16,137 nt of DNA from an uncultured Synergistales bacterium (GTDB taxonomy: Bacteria; Synergistota; Synergistia; Synergistales; Aminobacteriaceae). Where the stretch lies: the NCBI GenBank assembly GCA_905233295.1, contig CAJODX010000024.1, positions 3,849 through 19,985 of the forward strand, given 5' to 3'. The stretch's first letter is position 1. Each line of letters opens with the position of its first letter. Below the pieces are notes generated by a model that made no database searches, was not told the DNA's origin, and saw only the letters and a list, made by a program, of their open reading frames with translations. Positions 7,739 through 15,909 of this stretch are shown piece by piece. The position numbers were made by a program, and so were the translations under genes.

Positions 7739-8422
7739 ATGTTCGGAAACAAAAAAGAAAAGGTGCAGGAGCAGGAAAATCCCTATCTTGCGGCACGCAG
7801 AGAATACGGCGACCGTTACGGTGCTGCTGTAAATGAAGCGGCGCGCTGGAGACAGATTTGCTTTTTCCTGCTCATGGTGTGCATGGCGTTCGGAGCGATG
7901 ATGATATGGCTGTCAAGTCAGAACAAAGTTATTCCTTATGTCGTTCAGGTTGATAAACAGGGATATACCGTTGCTATAAAACCTGCGAGCGAAGCATCAG
8001 GAGCTGACACGAGAGTTATCATAGCCGCTTTGAGCCGTTTCATCACAAATTTCAAGACAATCGTTGCCGACCGTTACGCACAGCGCCAAATGGTTGACGA
8101 GGTTTACAACTATCTTGCACAGGGCAGCCCTGCTGAGAGTGTTGTAACGCATTATTACCGCGAGAACAGTCCGTTTGAAGCGAAACGCACAGTTCTTGTT
8201 GAAATCGTTTCTGTTCTCGGTGTCGGAACAGACGGAAAATCATGGCAGATTTTATGGACTGAAAAACAGGTTTCCGGCGGCGTTGTGTCGGAAAGCACAG
8301 AGTGGCGTGCCATTGTGTCAATAGCAATTTCGCCGCTTCAGGATATGGCTGAGATTCTTAAAAATCCGCTTGGAATTTATGTAAAAGAGCTGAATATGGC
8401 GCAAGACGTTGTAAATAACTGA
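7739..8422 (+). CDS. trbF: TrbF/VirB8-like inner-membrane bitopic protein
   Basis: A 227-residue bitopic inner-membrane protein, the VirB8 counterpart that nucleates assembly of the secretion channel. The N-terminus carries the canonical TrbF motif NPYLAARREYGDRYG (14-28). One membrane span follows (about 39-58), then a periplasmic domain with IPYVVQVDKQG (65-75). The ATG at 7739 is preferred over an in-frame GTG at 7724: GAAAGAG (7726-7732) is 6 bases upstream of the ATG and the protein then begins with the usual short cytoplasmic stretch. The gap from trbL is only 32 bases and shows no obvious promoter or terminator. Length and motif order are normal for the family. Confidence 0.95.
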   Translation: MFGNKKEKVQEQENPYLAARREYGDRYGAAVNEAARWRQICFFLLMVCMAFGAMMIWLSSQNKVIPYVVQVDKQGYTVAIKPASEASGADTRVIIAALSRFITNFKTIVADRYAQRQMVDEVYNYLAQGSPAESVVTHYYRENSPFEAKRTVLVEIVSVLGVGTDGKSWQILWTEKQVSGGVVSESTEWRAIVSIAISPLQDMAEILKNPLGIYVKELNMAQDVVNN

Positions 8423-8459
8423 GCCGTAATTTTTTAAAGAAAGGTTGTTAAATTCAGCG

Positions 8460-9593
8460 ATGAAAATATTAAAAATTTTTGGTGTTTCGTTAATGTCTTT
8501 TCTTGTTTTCCCCGCCGTTCTTTTTGCGGCAGTGCCCGGCTATGATCCTGAGACGGGGCAGATTATTCTTCCCTCTGAAGTTAATTTAGGCGATAATTTT
8601 AATTATCTCTACCAACAGCAGCAGCCGGTGGATTTAACCGAAGAGCCGCAGATGACCGATGCACAGTATGAACAGTATCAGAACTCTCTTGAAGATGCCC
8701 GTGAAGAACGTGCGCGCATTCAGCAGTGGGAGAAAATGGACAAGGCAATCAAGCTGCGCCGTTATGACGAACTTGTTTTTGATATGCGAAAAAATTTTGA
8801 AGATGCCAAAGCCGCAACGAATCCTTTTGTAGGCGAACAGGGTTACGTTATTTATCCTTACGGTGAAGTTGTGCCGATCATAACGTGCCGTCCTCTGAGA
8901 ATGACCGATGTTGCTCTTGAACCCGGCGAGTCAATAATGGGCATTCATGCAGGAGATACAGCGCGCTGGCAGTTTGCACCTTCGCAGTCAATGAAAAACG
9001 GTCTTGCTGTGGCACACATCGTTGTAAAACCTTTACAGCCCGGCATTTCAACAAATTTGCTGATTCACACTGACAAAAGGACTTACAATCTTGATTTCAC
9101 ATCAACGGACGGAGTGAATTATCTTCGCGGCGTTGCTTTCTCGTATCAGCAGAATGATTTGTCGAATATGTTTGTGAGAAATTTGAACACAGCACTGCCG
9201 AAAAAGGCTCTCGAAGATGAAATTCAGTCAGGCATGGACGGCGTTGAACTTGAAGAGCTTTACACTCAGTACGCAATCGAAAACAAAAATAAAGTTGACT
9301 GGAGTCCAAACGCTGTCTTTGATGACGGAACAAAAACTTATATCCGTATGCCTGCAAGGTTCAGCGAGACACCGGCATTTTATATCGTTGTAGATAAAAA
9401 GCCGACGCTTGCGAATTACCGCGTGAAAGGACGCTATTACATTGTTGACAGAGTTTTTGACAAGGCATATTTGAGAATCGGCGCAAAAACCGTAACGATA
9501 ACACGCAGGGATAAACTCATTGACACAAACATTCAGGCAAACCGCGAGGAAGAAATCATCAGGCAGGCAGAAAGACGGGGTGTACGCAGGTAA
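8460..9593 (+). CDS. trbG: TrbG/VirB9-like outer-membrane complex protein
   Basis: A 377-residue periplasmic protein, the VirB9 counterpart in the outer-membrane core complex with TrbI. The signal peptide spans residues 1-24, with likely cleavage near LFA-AVPG. The family core starts around 138: VPIITCRPLRMTDVALEPGE, then GDTARWQFAP (165-174), HIVVKPLQPGISTNLLIHTDKRTY (186-209) and GVAFSYQ (224-230), all typical TrbG. The N-terminal 60-120 region is charged and helical (DAQYEQYQNSLEDAREER) and is longer than in the shorter RP4-type TrbG, perhaps an added coil. The ATG at 8460 starts a compact signal peptide; the TTG at 8445 is a weaker in-frame option although AAAGAAAGG lies directly before it. 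The stop abuts the trbI start. Confidence 0.95.
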   Translation: MKILKIFGVSLMSFLVFPAVLFAAVPGYDPETGQIILPSEVNLGDNFNYLYQQQQPVDLTEEPQMTDAQYEQYQNSLEDAREERARIQQWEKMDKAIKLRRYDELVFDMRKNFEDAKAATNPFVGEQGYVIYPYGEVVPIITCRPLRMTDVALEPGESIMGIHAGDTARWQFAPSQSMKNGLAVAHIVVKPLQPGISTNLLIHTDKRTYNLDFTSTDGVNYLRGVAFSYQQNDLSNMFVRNLNTALPKKALEDEIQSGMDGVELEELYTQYAIENKNKVDWSPNAVFDDGTKTYIRMPARFSETPAFYIVVDKKPTLANYRVKGRYYIVDRVFDKAYLRIGAKTVTITRRDKLIDTNIQANREEEIIRQAERRGVRR

Positions 9594-10928
9594 ATGGCAG
9601 AAAAAGACAAAGACTTTGAACAGCCGGGGCTTGACCGTTTCACACCCAAAGGGAACAGTGCCGCAAAAAAAAGCACATCTTCTTCAAAACGCCTTGCAAT
9701 GTTCATGTTTATGGGTGCAGGAGCTGTTTTTACTCTTGTTACGGCTGCAATAATGGGTTCTGAACAGATCGTAAGGGGCGGAAGACCTCCCGAGCAGATT
9801 GTCAGACCTTCATCAAGCGCATCAGCGATAATTCCGCCGATTGAACTTCGTGCGCCTGACCCCGAACCTGAAGAGGAAGAAGATTTAACGACAAGTCAGG
9901 CATTTGAAGAAGCTCAACAAAATTTGCCGGCTTTGTCCGCTGCTCAGCTTGCGCCTTTAATTATGCGTCAGCAGCAGCCTCAGGTAAGGCGTTCCGTTGT
10001 TCCCGCCTACGGCAACAGAAGTTCGCGTATGCCTTTTATATCAAGAATCAGGAGAGATGCTCACGAACAACGAATGACCGCAGCGGCAGCACAGACTGCT
10101 GTTACGGGATTCGGCGGCGGTTCAGCGGAAAATTCTATGTCAGGAGTCGATGCTCTTGACGCTTCATTGCAGAACGGCGGCTCAGGAATGACAATGAACA
10201 TGGACATGTCATCAGGAACTTCATCTGCTGGAAATTCACTGTTAGACCCGAACGGCTGGGACAGAAAAGAATCTTTCATAAATCAGCCTTTGCCTTCGGA
10301 ATATTCAAGGCACACCGTAACAGACCCGCGCAGCAATTACGAAATCAAAGCCGGAACTGTAATCCCGTGCGTTTTAATCTCGGGGCTTAACTCGGACTTA
10401 CCAGGCAACGCAATCGCACAGGTTTCTGAAAATGTATGGGACACGGTAACGGGACGTTTTCTTTTAATTCCGAGAGGTTCAAGGCTCATAGGCAACTATG
10501 ACAGTCAAATATCTTACGGACAGAACCGCGCTCTCGTTATATGGAACAGATTAATTTTTCCCGATGGCTCGTCAATCGTTCTTGACAATCTGAAAGGCAC
10601 TGACCAGTCGGGCTATGCAGGCTTCAAAGGTCAGGTCAACAAACATATCGGCTCTTTGATTACGTCTGCTTTGCTTGTGTCTTTACTCGGTGCTGGCGTT
10701 GAACTTGCAGAACCCAACAACAACAATAATAATAACAACAATAACAACAACCGAAAGAACGTCGGCAATATTCTTTCAGAAAGAGTTGCAACGTCTATTG
10801 CGGACGCTCTGACACAGATAATACAGCGCGAAGTTCAAAGACAGCCTACATTGAAAATAAAACCGGGCTATCGTTTTATGATAATGGCTCAGCGGGATAT
10901 TATTTTTCCGAGAACGTGGCGGCATTAA
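9594..10928 (+). CDS. trbI: TrbI/VirB10-like energy-sensing channel scaffold with poly-Asn loop
   Basis: A 444-residue VirB10 counterpart that spans both membranes and links the inner-membrane ATPases to the outer-membrane pore. A short cytoplasmic tail is followed by one membrane span (about 34-54). A Pro- and Glu-rich periplasmic linker (67-115) and a low-complexity Gly/Ser/Met stretch follow. The conserved C-terminal domain comprises YEIKAGTVIPCVLISGLNSD, RFLLIPRGSRLIG, WNRLIFPDG, SLITSALLVSLLGAG and QPTLKIKPGYRF. Twelve consecutive Asn (375-386) sit after GVELAEP, between the two helices that form the outer-membrane antenna in VirB10 structures. This would be the surface-exposed loop. The ATG directly follows the trbG stop with no gap, so translation is probably coupled. 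Confidence 0.95.
   Translation: MAEKDKDFEQPGLDRFTPKGNSAAKKSTSSSKRLAMFMFMGAGAVFTLVTAAIMGSEQIVRGGRPPEQIVRPSSSASAIIPPIELRAPDPEPEEEEDLTTSQAFEEAQQNLPALSAAQLAPLIMRQQQPQVRRSVVPAYGNRSSRMPFISRIRRDAHEQRMTAAAAQTAVTGFGGGSAENSMSGVDALDASLQNGGSGMTMNMDMSSGTSSAGNSLLDPNGWDRKESFINQPLPSEYSRHTVTDPRSNYEIKAGTVIPCVLISGLNSDLPGNAIAQVSENVWDTVTGRFLLIPRGSRLIGNYDSQISYGQNRALVIWNRLIFPDGSSIVLDNLKGTDQSGYAGFKGQVNKHIGSLITSALLVSLLGAGVELAEPNNNNNNNNNNNNRKNVGNILSERVATSIADALTQIIQREVQRQPTLKIKPGYRFMIMAQRDIIFPRTWRH
10716..10751 (+). repeat. AAY trinucleotide tract encoding 12 Asn in TrbI
   Basis: Twelve consecutive Asn codons, mixing AAC and AAT, between Pro and Arg-Lys-Asn in the trbI C-terminal domain. Trinucleotide changes would alter loop length without shifting frame. 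The placement matches the loop of the VirB10 antenna, expected outside the outer membrane. Confidence 0.95.
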
Positions 10929-11438
10929 ATGAAAAAAGAAAAAAAATTTGCACTTGCAGTGATAATTTTCGGGGCGGTATGTGCCGCTCCGTTTTTTACG
11001 GGAAAAATCCTCGTCAATACAACTCCGTCAGTGCCGGTCGGCTTGTGGCTGAAAGATGACGGCAAAATAAAACGCGGCGATGTTGTTCAGGTTCCGTTTG
11101 AATCTTTTAAATTTATTGAATGGGTGCCTGAGGTTTATCGTAAAAAAAATTCGTGGGGAAATATTCCGTATTTGAAAAGAGCTGCCGGACTTCCCGGAGA
11201 TTCAGTTGAGCTTATGCCGGACGGACTGTTGAAAATTTCCGGAAAAGTCATTTCAAACAGCGCGGCAATTTCATTTGATAATGCCGGAAACAAGCTTGAA
11301 ACTTATCCGCTTCCTTTGACGCTTGAATCTGATGAAATATGGCTCACGAGCGACACTGAACGCGGATTTGATTCACGTTACCTCGGACCTGCAAAGCTGA
11401 GCGAATGTCATAAAGTTCTGCCCTTAATCACAAAATGA
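10929..11438 (+). CDS. traF: TraF-like conjugative pilin-processing peptidase (S26 family)
   Basis: A 169-residue membrane-anchored serine peptidase of the TraF/S26 signal-peptidase type. In RP4, TraF trims and circularises the TrbC pilin. One N-terminal membrane anchor (about 7-26) is followed by NTTPSVPVGLW, with Ser34 as the predicted nucleophile. YLKRAAGLPGDSVE follows, with Lys83 as the predicted general base, then a terminal FDSRYLGP box (Asp148). These are the expected catalytic boxes in the right order. The ATG overlaps nothing and directly follows the trbI stop. A pilin gene (trbC) would be expected upstream of trbE, outside the window. It is the last gene before the convergent terminator, so it probably ends the operon. 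Confidence 0.93.
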   Translation: MKKEKKFALAVIIFGAVCAAPFFTGKILVNTTPSVPVGLWLKDDGKIKRGDVVQVPFESFKFIEWVPEVYRKKNSWGNIPYLKRAAGLPGDSVELMPDGLLKISGKVISNSAAISFDNAGNKLETYPLPLTLESDEIWLTSDTERGFDSRYLGPAKLSECHKVLPLITK

Positions 11439-11441
11439 AAA

Positions 11442-11470
11442 AAACTCCCCTGTAAAAGCGGGAGTTTCTT
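11442..11470. terminator. Convergent, probably bidirectional rho-independent terminator
   Basis: An 8-base perfect stem (AAACTCCC at 11442-11449 with GGGAGTTT at 11460-11467) encloses a 10-base loop. Read on the minus strand the stem is followed by seven T before a C, a good terminator for the large minus-strand gene ending at 11503. Read on the plus strand the stem ends in TTTCTT, a weaker but usable terminator for the trb operon ending at 11438. Confidence 0.85.
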
Positions 11471-11502
11471 AAATTCAGCAAACTGATTTTACACTGACGA
11501 AT

Positions 11503-14500
11503 TTATTTTTTACGAAACTTCAGAGCAAACATCAGTGCGAACACTGCACCAAGTCCAAATCCTGCATCACAGCCGCCGCTGCTGCCTCCAAGTGCAGAAT
11601 CTTCGTCTTCAGCTGAAGCGACAACGGGCGTATATGTGTTGTCTGCTTCCATGTAGGCAACGATGTTCACGTTGTTCTCGTCCAGATTGTCAGGAACTGT
11701 GTTTATGACATTTCCATTATCGTCCATGAAAACAGCCTCTTCAACTTCTTCAGCCTCGCCGTCAGCTGCGAAAACATCAGCAGTTACGCCAACGTTTTTG
11801 ACGTTCTTGAGCAGGTGAAGGAAAATCTTCATGCCCGGCGTAAGAATATTTTTCGGAACTGCAAGCATGTAAATTTTAGATTCTGTTACCTGAATTGTTT
11901 CAAGAACAACAAAATTGTCTTCGCCCTCTGTGAGTGTTGCTCCTGCATCGCTCAAGGCAGTTTCCAACTCATCAGCTGTGAAATTCGTAGGAGTTTTCGT
12001 TGCGTTGTTGTCATCAAGAGTTGACACTTCACTTGAAACACCGTCAGGAAGTCCGTTGTTGCCAAAGATTTCTTTGACCAGATTCTCGACAGTTTTTTCA
12101 TTTTTCACAGCGTTTTGAGCTGCTTCGCTGGGAGTTGCGGCTTTAGCCTCAACAGGCTCAGGCAATGACGACCCTGACGCTTCTACAGTTATCGAAATTT
12201 CTTTTGAGGCTGTTCCGGCTTCATTCGATGCGCTGACGGTGAATTTATAGGTCTTTGCCTCAGCAGTCAATGAAATTTTGCCGCTTATTGTGGCGTAAGT
12301 ACCATTTTCACTGTAAGTCAAGCCGTCAGGAAGTTCACCGCTAGTTGTCCATTTAAGGTTCGAGCCCTGTGTTGCGCTGATTGTAACTTCCGTTACAGTA
12401 TCGCCTCTCTTGGCTGTGAAACTTTCAACAGAAGCTGTAAGTACCGGAGCAGTATCGTCTGCTGTGTCAACATTCAGGTTTTTCACCCATTCTGCAACAC
12501 TGTCGCTGTAAATCGTGTACTCAAATTCGGTCATAGGCTTATAAGTCGGGTAAATGTAGTTAGGCTGATTCGTTTCCTGACCGCTAAGCTTATAAGTGCC
12601 CGATGTAACCGTGCCGTTCGGATCATTGTACGGACTTCCAAGATATTTCCAAGCAACGAGTTTTGTAACGGAGTGGTCGGTTTCGCCCCATGCCTTGAAC
12701 TGCCATGAAAGGAAGCCGGAAATGCGTACATGCTTTTCAATCCATTCTTCACTCTTGCCTGCTTCAGTGTAAAGATCCGTAAGAACGTTGTAGGTATCCT
12801 GAGCGACAGCAGGGTTTGTATCGTCTGCTTCGCCGTTTAACAGCCACACGGAAACTTCGTTGTCAATAACCGCCGTTACTTCTTCTTCTTCCCATTCAGA
12901 GAAGCTGCTGTGTTCCACTGTGCGGTCCATTGCGTCCATATCGACGAATCTTGTTCCGAAATTACCGTTGCACTCAACATAAGCGTTGATAAGGTCAGGA
13001 CGCTGACGGATTACATCAGAGGCAATGAGTGTTCCCTGAGAGTTTCCTACGATTGTTATGTTATCGGGGTCAGCATTCCAGTTTGCGATGGCGTAGTCCA
13101 TTGCACCGGCGATTTCAGCCGCTGAAGTTTCTATGTCGTGGTAATGGACGTTGACGCTCATAATGATTGCTTCAGGATACTGTCTGTGCCACTCTGTCAT
13201 CATAACGTCATAGACTGTGTTACAGCCGGGGTTGTTCGCATCGGTTTCGCCTTCGTAAGTATTTCCGTCGGAGGTCTTGCCGTTGACCATTTCCCAGTAG
13301 CATACGCCCATACCTGTCTGGTAGTCGATTACAGGATAGGGTTCAGCGCGCGTTTTATCGTAGTTGTCCGGCCAGATTACGAAAACAGGAACGTAACCTT
13401 TGCCCTCTGTACCCTGAGCTTCGTTGATAAGCTCGTAGCCTTCAGCTGCTTTATCAAGGTTTACCATTGTAAGCTCGATTTTGTCAAGGTCATCGGAAAG
13501 GATCGTTTCTTTCCAGACTGTGTTGGTGAGCATTTCGCCGGTGCCGTTTGTTGAGGGTATGCCGTTCTTAACGCTAACGCTTGCACCGCCTACACAGAGG
13601 ACAAGGTCTAAATTCTTTCTGCGCTGTAAGCCTTTGCCGATTTTGTTCGGGTAAATTGTAACGCCAAGCTTGTCAGTTGTTTCTTCACTGCCGTAATGGA
13701 GTTTGCCTTCCGAGTCAACATACCAAGCTGAACTTGTGCAGAGAGTTCCGTAAGTTTCGCGGGTACGGTCTGTTATCTTGTCAGTAGTTTGCGAGTCGAT
13801 TGTCAGTGTAACTTTGTTGCCCTCGACAGCGATGCCGGTAATAGTCAGTGCGCCAAACTCAGGATTGTTGAAGCCGCGGTCATAGACTGCATAGTCCGTA
13901 GCTTTTACGCCGGAGAGATCCGTTCCGTCCTTATAGACGATTTCAACTTTGCCGACCTTGTAGCCGTAGAAACATGCTTCAGCAGTAGCTTGAATGCTTT
14001 CGATTGCTGTATCTGAAGGAGCGGAGGACTTTTCGAGCGCCCAGTTGATGAAGTTATCTGCATAAACGGTATATTCATGCCCGTCTTTTGTGCCCTGATC
14101 GCCGCCTGTCGTGCGGATACCGCGTGTTATGATTTCATAGTTGCCGCCTATTTCAGATTTCTTATTGTAGTTGAGAATGCCGCCGGGCAATACATCACAG
14201 CTTGAACCGTAGTAAATACCGCGCCCGTTTCTGGGTTCGCCGAAATACCAGTAATTGATTCTTGTTGTTGAGTGGTCGCTCTCGCCCCAATAATAGAAAA
14301 GTTCTGAAGGAAAAGCTGTCAGGCGTAAGTTTTCATTAATCCAGTCATCGTCCATGCCTGCTTCCTTGTAAGCACTTGTCTGTTTTTCAACGGCATCAAT
14401 GTTGTTGAAATCCTGTTCAGCGTCAAAAATCCAAGCACGCAGACCTGTTTTTGCTACTGCAAGACGGTCATCATCGCTCCAGAGGTCATAGCCACTGGTC

Positions 14501-15855
14501 GGACCGCCGAACAGACCGTTATTGCAAAGGAATGTGCCGATAGTGAAATCATAAACAGTTTTGTCAAGAGATTTTGTACGCTCGCTGCTGCCCCATGTCA
14601 TGGCATCCTGATCATTTGTGTAGGGTTGACCTGCCAGAGCCTGAATAATGGTGCTTGCTGCCATTGTACTGCGGGAGTTGCCGTGAATGATGATTTTTTC
14701 AGGGTCAACGGAGTAGTTTGCGATGAGATATTTGATAACGTTTACATCATCTACAACGTAGTCATAGTCCAAATCCTGAACGCTCTTGCCAGCTTCTTCA
14801 TCATAGTAACTCGCGCCGATAGCTGAACGGTCATGGACGTTTACAACAATAGCATCTTCGCCAAGCCATGAAGTCGTAGCAGCATCGTACATTACGCCTG
14901 TGCCGAAATTATTTGTGCCATCACTGAGAATCCAGAAAGATGTGCCGTCTCCGGTAAACGTGAAGACTAAAGGATATTTATTTGAAGCATTATATCCATT
15001 GGGCACGTACAGGAAGCCGCGAACATAGTCATCTGAAACGGCTTTGGTTAGTGTTGCGCCGGTGCTGGGAATCTGAATGTTTAACTCCTCGAAAGATTTC
15101 AGAGTTCCTCTTCCGTCATCGGTATTGAAGCCAATATCTTTGGTTTCGAGCCACTTGTTTTCTGATGTGTAATTGCCTTTTGAATCTGTTAAAGAAAGAT
15201 AGCTGCCCTCCGAATCTCCGGCATGATGTAATCTTAACTCCAGACTTTCACGCTTTTGATAGCCGCTAAGACGCATTTTGCTCAGTGCTGTCGGCAATGC
15301 CTTGTAACCGTTTTCGGTATCATCAGCACTCCCGAAATAAATCGTGCCGTCTTTTGCTCTGAACCACGGACCTGTGCAGTAAATGCCGAACGCGTTACGG
15401 GAACGGCTTCCTGTTTTGTTTTCGCCGTTGTAAATGAGAGCGTTCGACTCTGTAGCATAGGTATCCTGATAGGCGTACAACGTAACAGTCTGCCCGTCAA
15501 CTTTGAAGCCGCTCAACTTTACCTGTCCGTAATTCGGAGTTTGTGTTCCGCGGTCTTCCAGAGTGTATACGCTCTGATAATTTCCCGCAGATAAACCGGA
15601 GAGATCAACTCCGTCATTGTAGATGATCTCCACTTGAGTGAGTCCCTGTCCGTAGGGCGTCATGTCTGTGGTTGCCTGCAGACTTTTGACATCGTTGGCA
15701 GTCAGGGTTGTCGCGTCTTTGATGGCTGCAAATACCGCCGAAGTCAGTGCAAAAAACACAGCAACTGTCAGGATTGCGGATAAAACTTTACCTCCTCCCG
15801 AAAAATAACGAGAAAGAGACAACGAAAAACGTTTTGAAAAATGTTTCGCATTCAT
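11503..15855 (-). CDS. Exported Synergist-CTERM protein with two tandem esterase-like alpha/beta-hydrolase units
   Basis: A 1450-residue exported protein. An unusually long basic N-region precedes a signal core (about 24-43, cleavage near VFA). Unit A (about 58-606) and unit B (about 619-1127) are diverged copies. Each has an Ig-like N-terminal part (S-[LI]-QAT...VEI-[IV]-Y-x-DG-x-DLSG) and then a hydrolase core. Unit A has nucleophile elbow GNSRS (Ser394), acid candidate Asp482 and GESDHS (His528). Unit B has the standard GNSQG (Ser939), Asp1011 and GETDHS (His1061). The layout resembles secreted EstA-type or PHB-depolymerase-like esterases; the substrate is unknown. An Ig-like domain (about 1131-1227) is followed by an acidic region of unknown fold (1232-1420). 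The C-terminus (1423-1450) is GGSSGGCDAG, a hydrophobic helix and KFRKK, a Synergist-CTERM sorting signal, so the protein is probably processed and surface-anchored. It is convergent to, and probably unrelated to, the trb operon. Confidence 0.9.
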   Translation of the reverse strand: MNAKHFSKRFSLSLSRYFSGGGKVLSAILTVAVFFALTSAVFAAIKDATTLTANDVKSLQATTDMTPYGQGLTQVEIIYNDGVDLSGLSAGNYQSVYTLEDRGTQTPNYGQVKLSGFKVDGQTVTLYAYQDTYATESNALIYNGENKTGSRSRNAFGIYCTGPWFRAKDGTIYFGSADDTENGYKALPTALSKMRLSGYQKRESLELRLHHAGDSEGSYLSLTDSKGNYTSENKWLETKDIGFNTDDGRGTLKSFEELNIQIPSTGATLTKAVSDDYVRGFLYVPNGYNASNKYPLVFTFTGDGTSFWILSDGTNNFGTGVMYDAATTSWLGEDAIVVNVHDRSAIGASYYDEEAGKSVQDLDYDYVVDDVNVIKYLIANYSVDPEKIIIHGNSRSTMAASTIIQALAGQPYTNDQDAMTWGSSERTKSLDKTVYDFTIGTFLCNNGLFGGPTSGYDLWSDDDRLAVAKTGLRAWIFDAEQDFNNIDAVEKQTSAYKEAGMDDDWINENLRLTAFPSELFYYWGESDHSTTRINYWYFGEPRNGRGIYYGSSCDVLPGGILNYNKKSEIGGNYEIITRGIRTTGGDQGTKDGHEYTVYADNFINWALEKSSAPSDTAIESIQATAEACFYGYKVGKVEIVYKDGTDLSGVKATDYAVYDRGFNNPEFGALTITGIAVEGNKVTLTIDSQTTDKITDRTRETYGTLCTSSAWYVDSEGKLHYGSEETTDKLGVTIYPNKIGKGLQRRKNLDLVLCVGGASVSVKNGIPSTNGTGEMLTNTVWKETILSDDLDKIELTMVNLDKAAEGYELINEAQGTEGKGYVPVFVIWPDNYDKTRAEPYPVIDYQTGMGVCYWEMVNGKTSDGNTYEGETDANNPGCNTVYDVMMTEWHRQYPEAIIMSVNVHYHDIETSAAEIAGAMDYAIANWNADPDNITIVGNSQGTLIASDVIRQRPDLINAYVECNGNFGTRFVDMDAMDRTVEHSSFSEWEEEEVTAVIDNEVSVWLLNGEADDTNPAVAQDTYNVLTDLYTEAGKSEEWIEKHVRISGFLSWQFKAWGETDHSVTKLVAWKYLGSPYNDPNGTVTSGTYKLSGQETNQPNYIYPTYKPMTEFEYTIYSDSVAEWVKNLNVDTADDTAPVLTASVESFTAKRGDTVTEVTISATQGSNLKWTTSGELPDGLTYSENGTYATISGKISLTAEAKTYKFTVSASNEAGTASKEISITVEASGSSLPEPVEAKAATPSEAAQNAVKNEKTVENLVKEIFGNNGLPDGVSSEVSTLDDNNATKTPTNFTADELETALSDAGATLTEGEDNFVVLETIQVTESKIYMLAVPKNILTPGMKIFLHLLKNVKNVGVTADVFAADGEAEEVEEAVFMDDNGNVINTVPDNLDENNVNIVAYMEADNTYTPVVASAEDEDSALGGSSGGCDAGFGLGAVFALMFALKFRKK
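11506..11589 (-). other. Synergist-CTERM sorting signal (residues 1423-1450)
   Basis: GGSSGGCDAG with Cys1429, a hydrophobic helix and a KFRKK tail. This three-part plan is the known Synergist-CTERM domain found at the end of many exported proteins of this phylum. It is presumed to be recognised by a dedicated intramembrane protease; I cannot see that enzyme here. It is the strongest taxonomic marker in the window. Confidence 0.85.
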
Positions 15856-15865
15856 AGAGAAACAT

Positions 15866-15874
15866 CTCTCCTTT
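15866..15874 (-). promoter_or_regulatory. Ribosome binding site of the large esterase gene
   Basis: On the minus strand AAAGGAGAG lies upstream of the start at 15855, with AGGAG ending 12 bases before the ATG. A closer ATG at 15865-15863 is out of frame, so the long spacing appears real. No other start lies within the first 40 residues before the signal core. Confidence 0.7.
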
Positions 15875-15909
15875 CTTAATATTTTAAATGAGTAAATAGG
15901 ATAAATGAA

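Noticed and set aside
13138..13554. 138-codon plus-strand open frame inside the esterase gene
   Set aside because: It is antisense to a continuous 1450-residue protein with clear domains. The peptide is Val/Cys/Phe-rich with no recognisable motif, and no ribosome site was apparent. It is a shadow frame.
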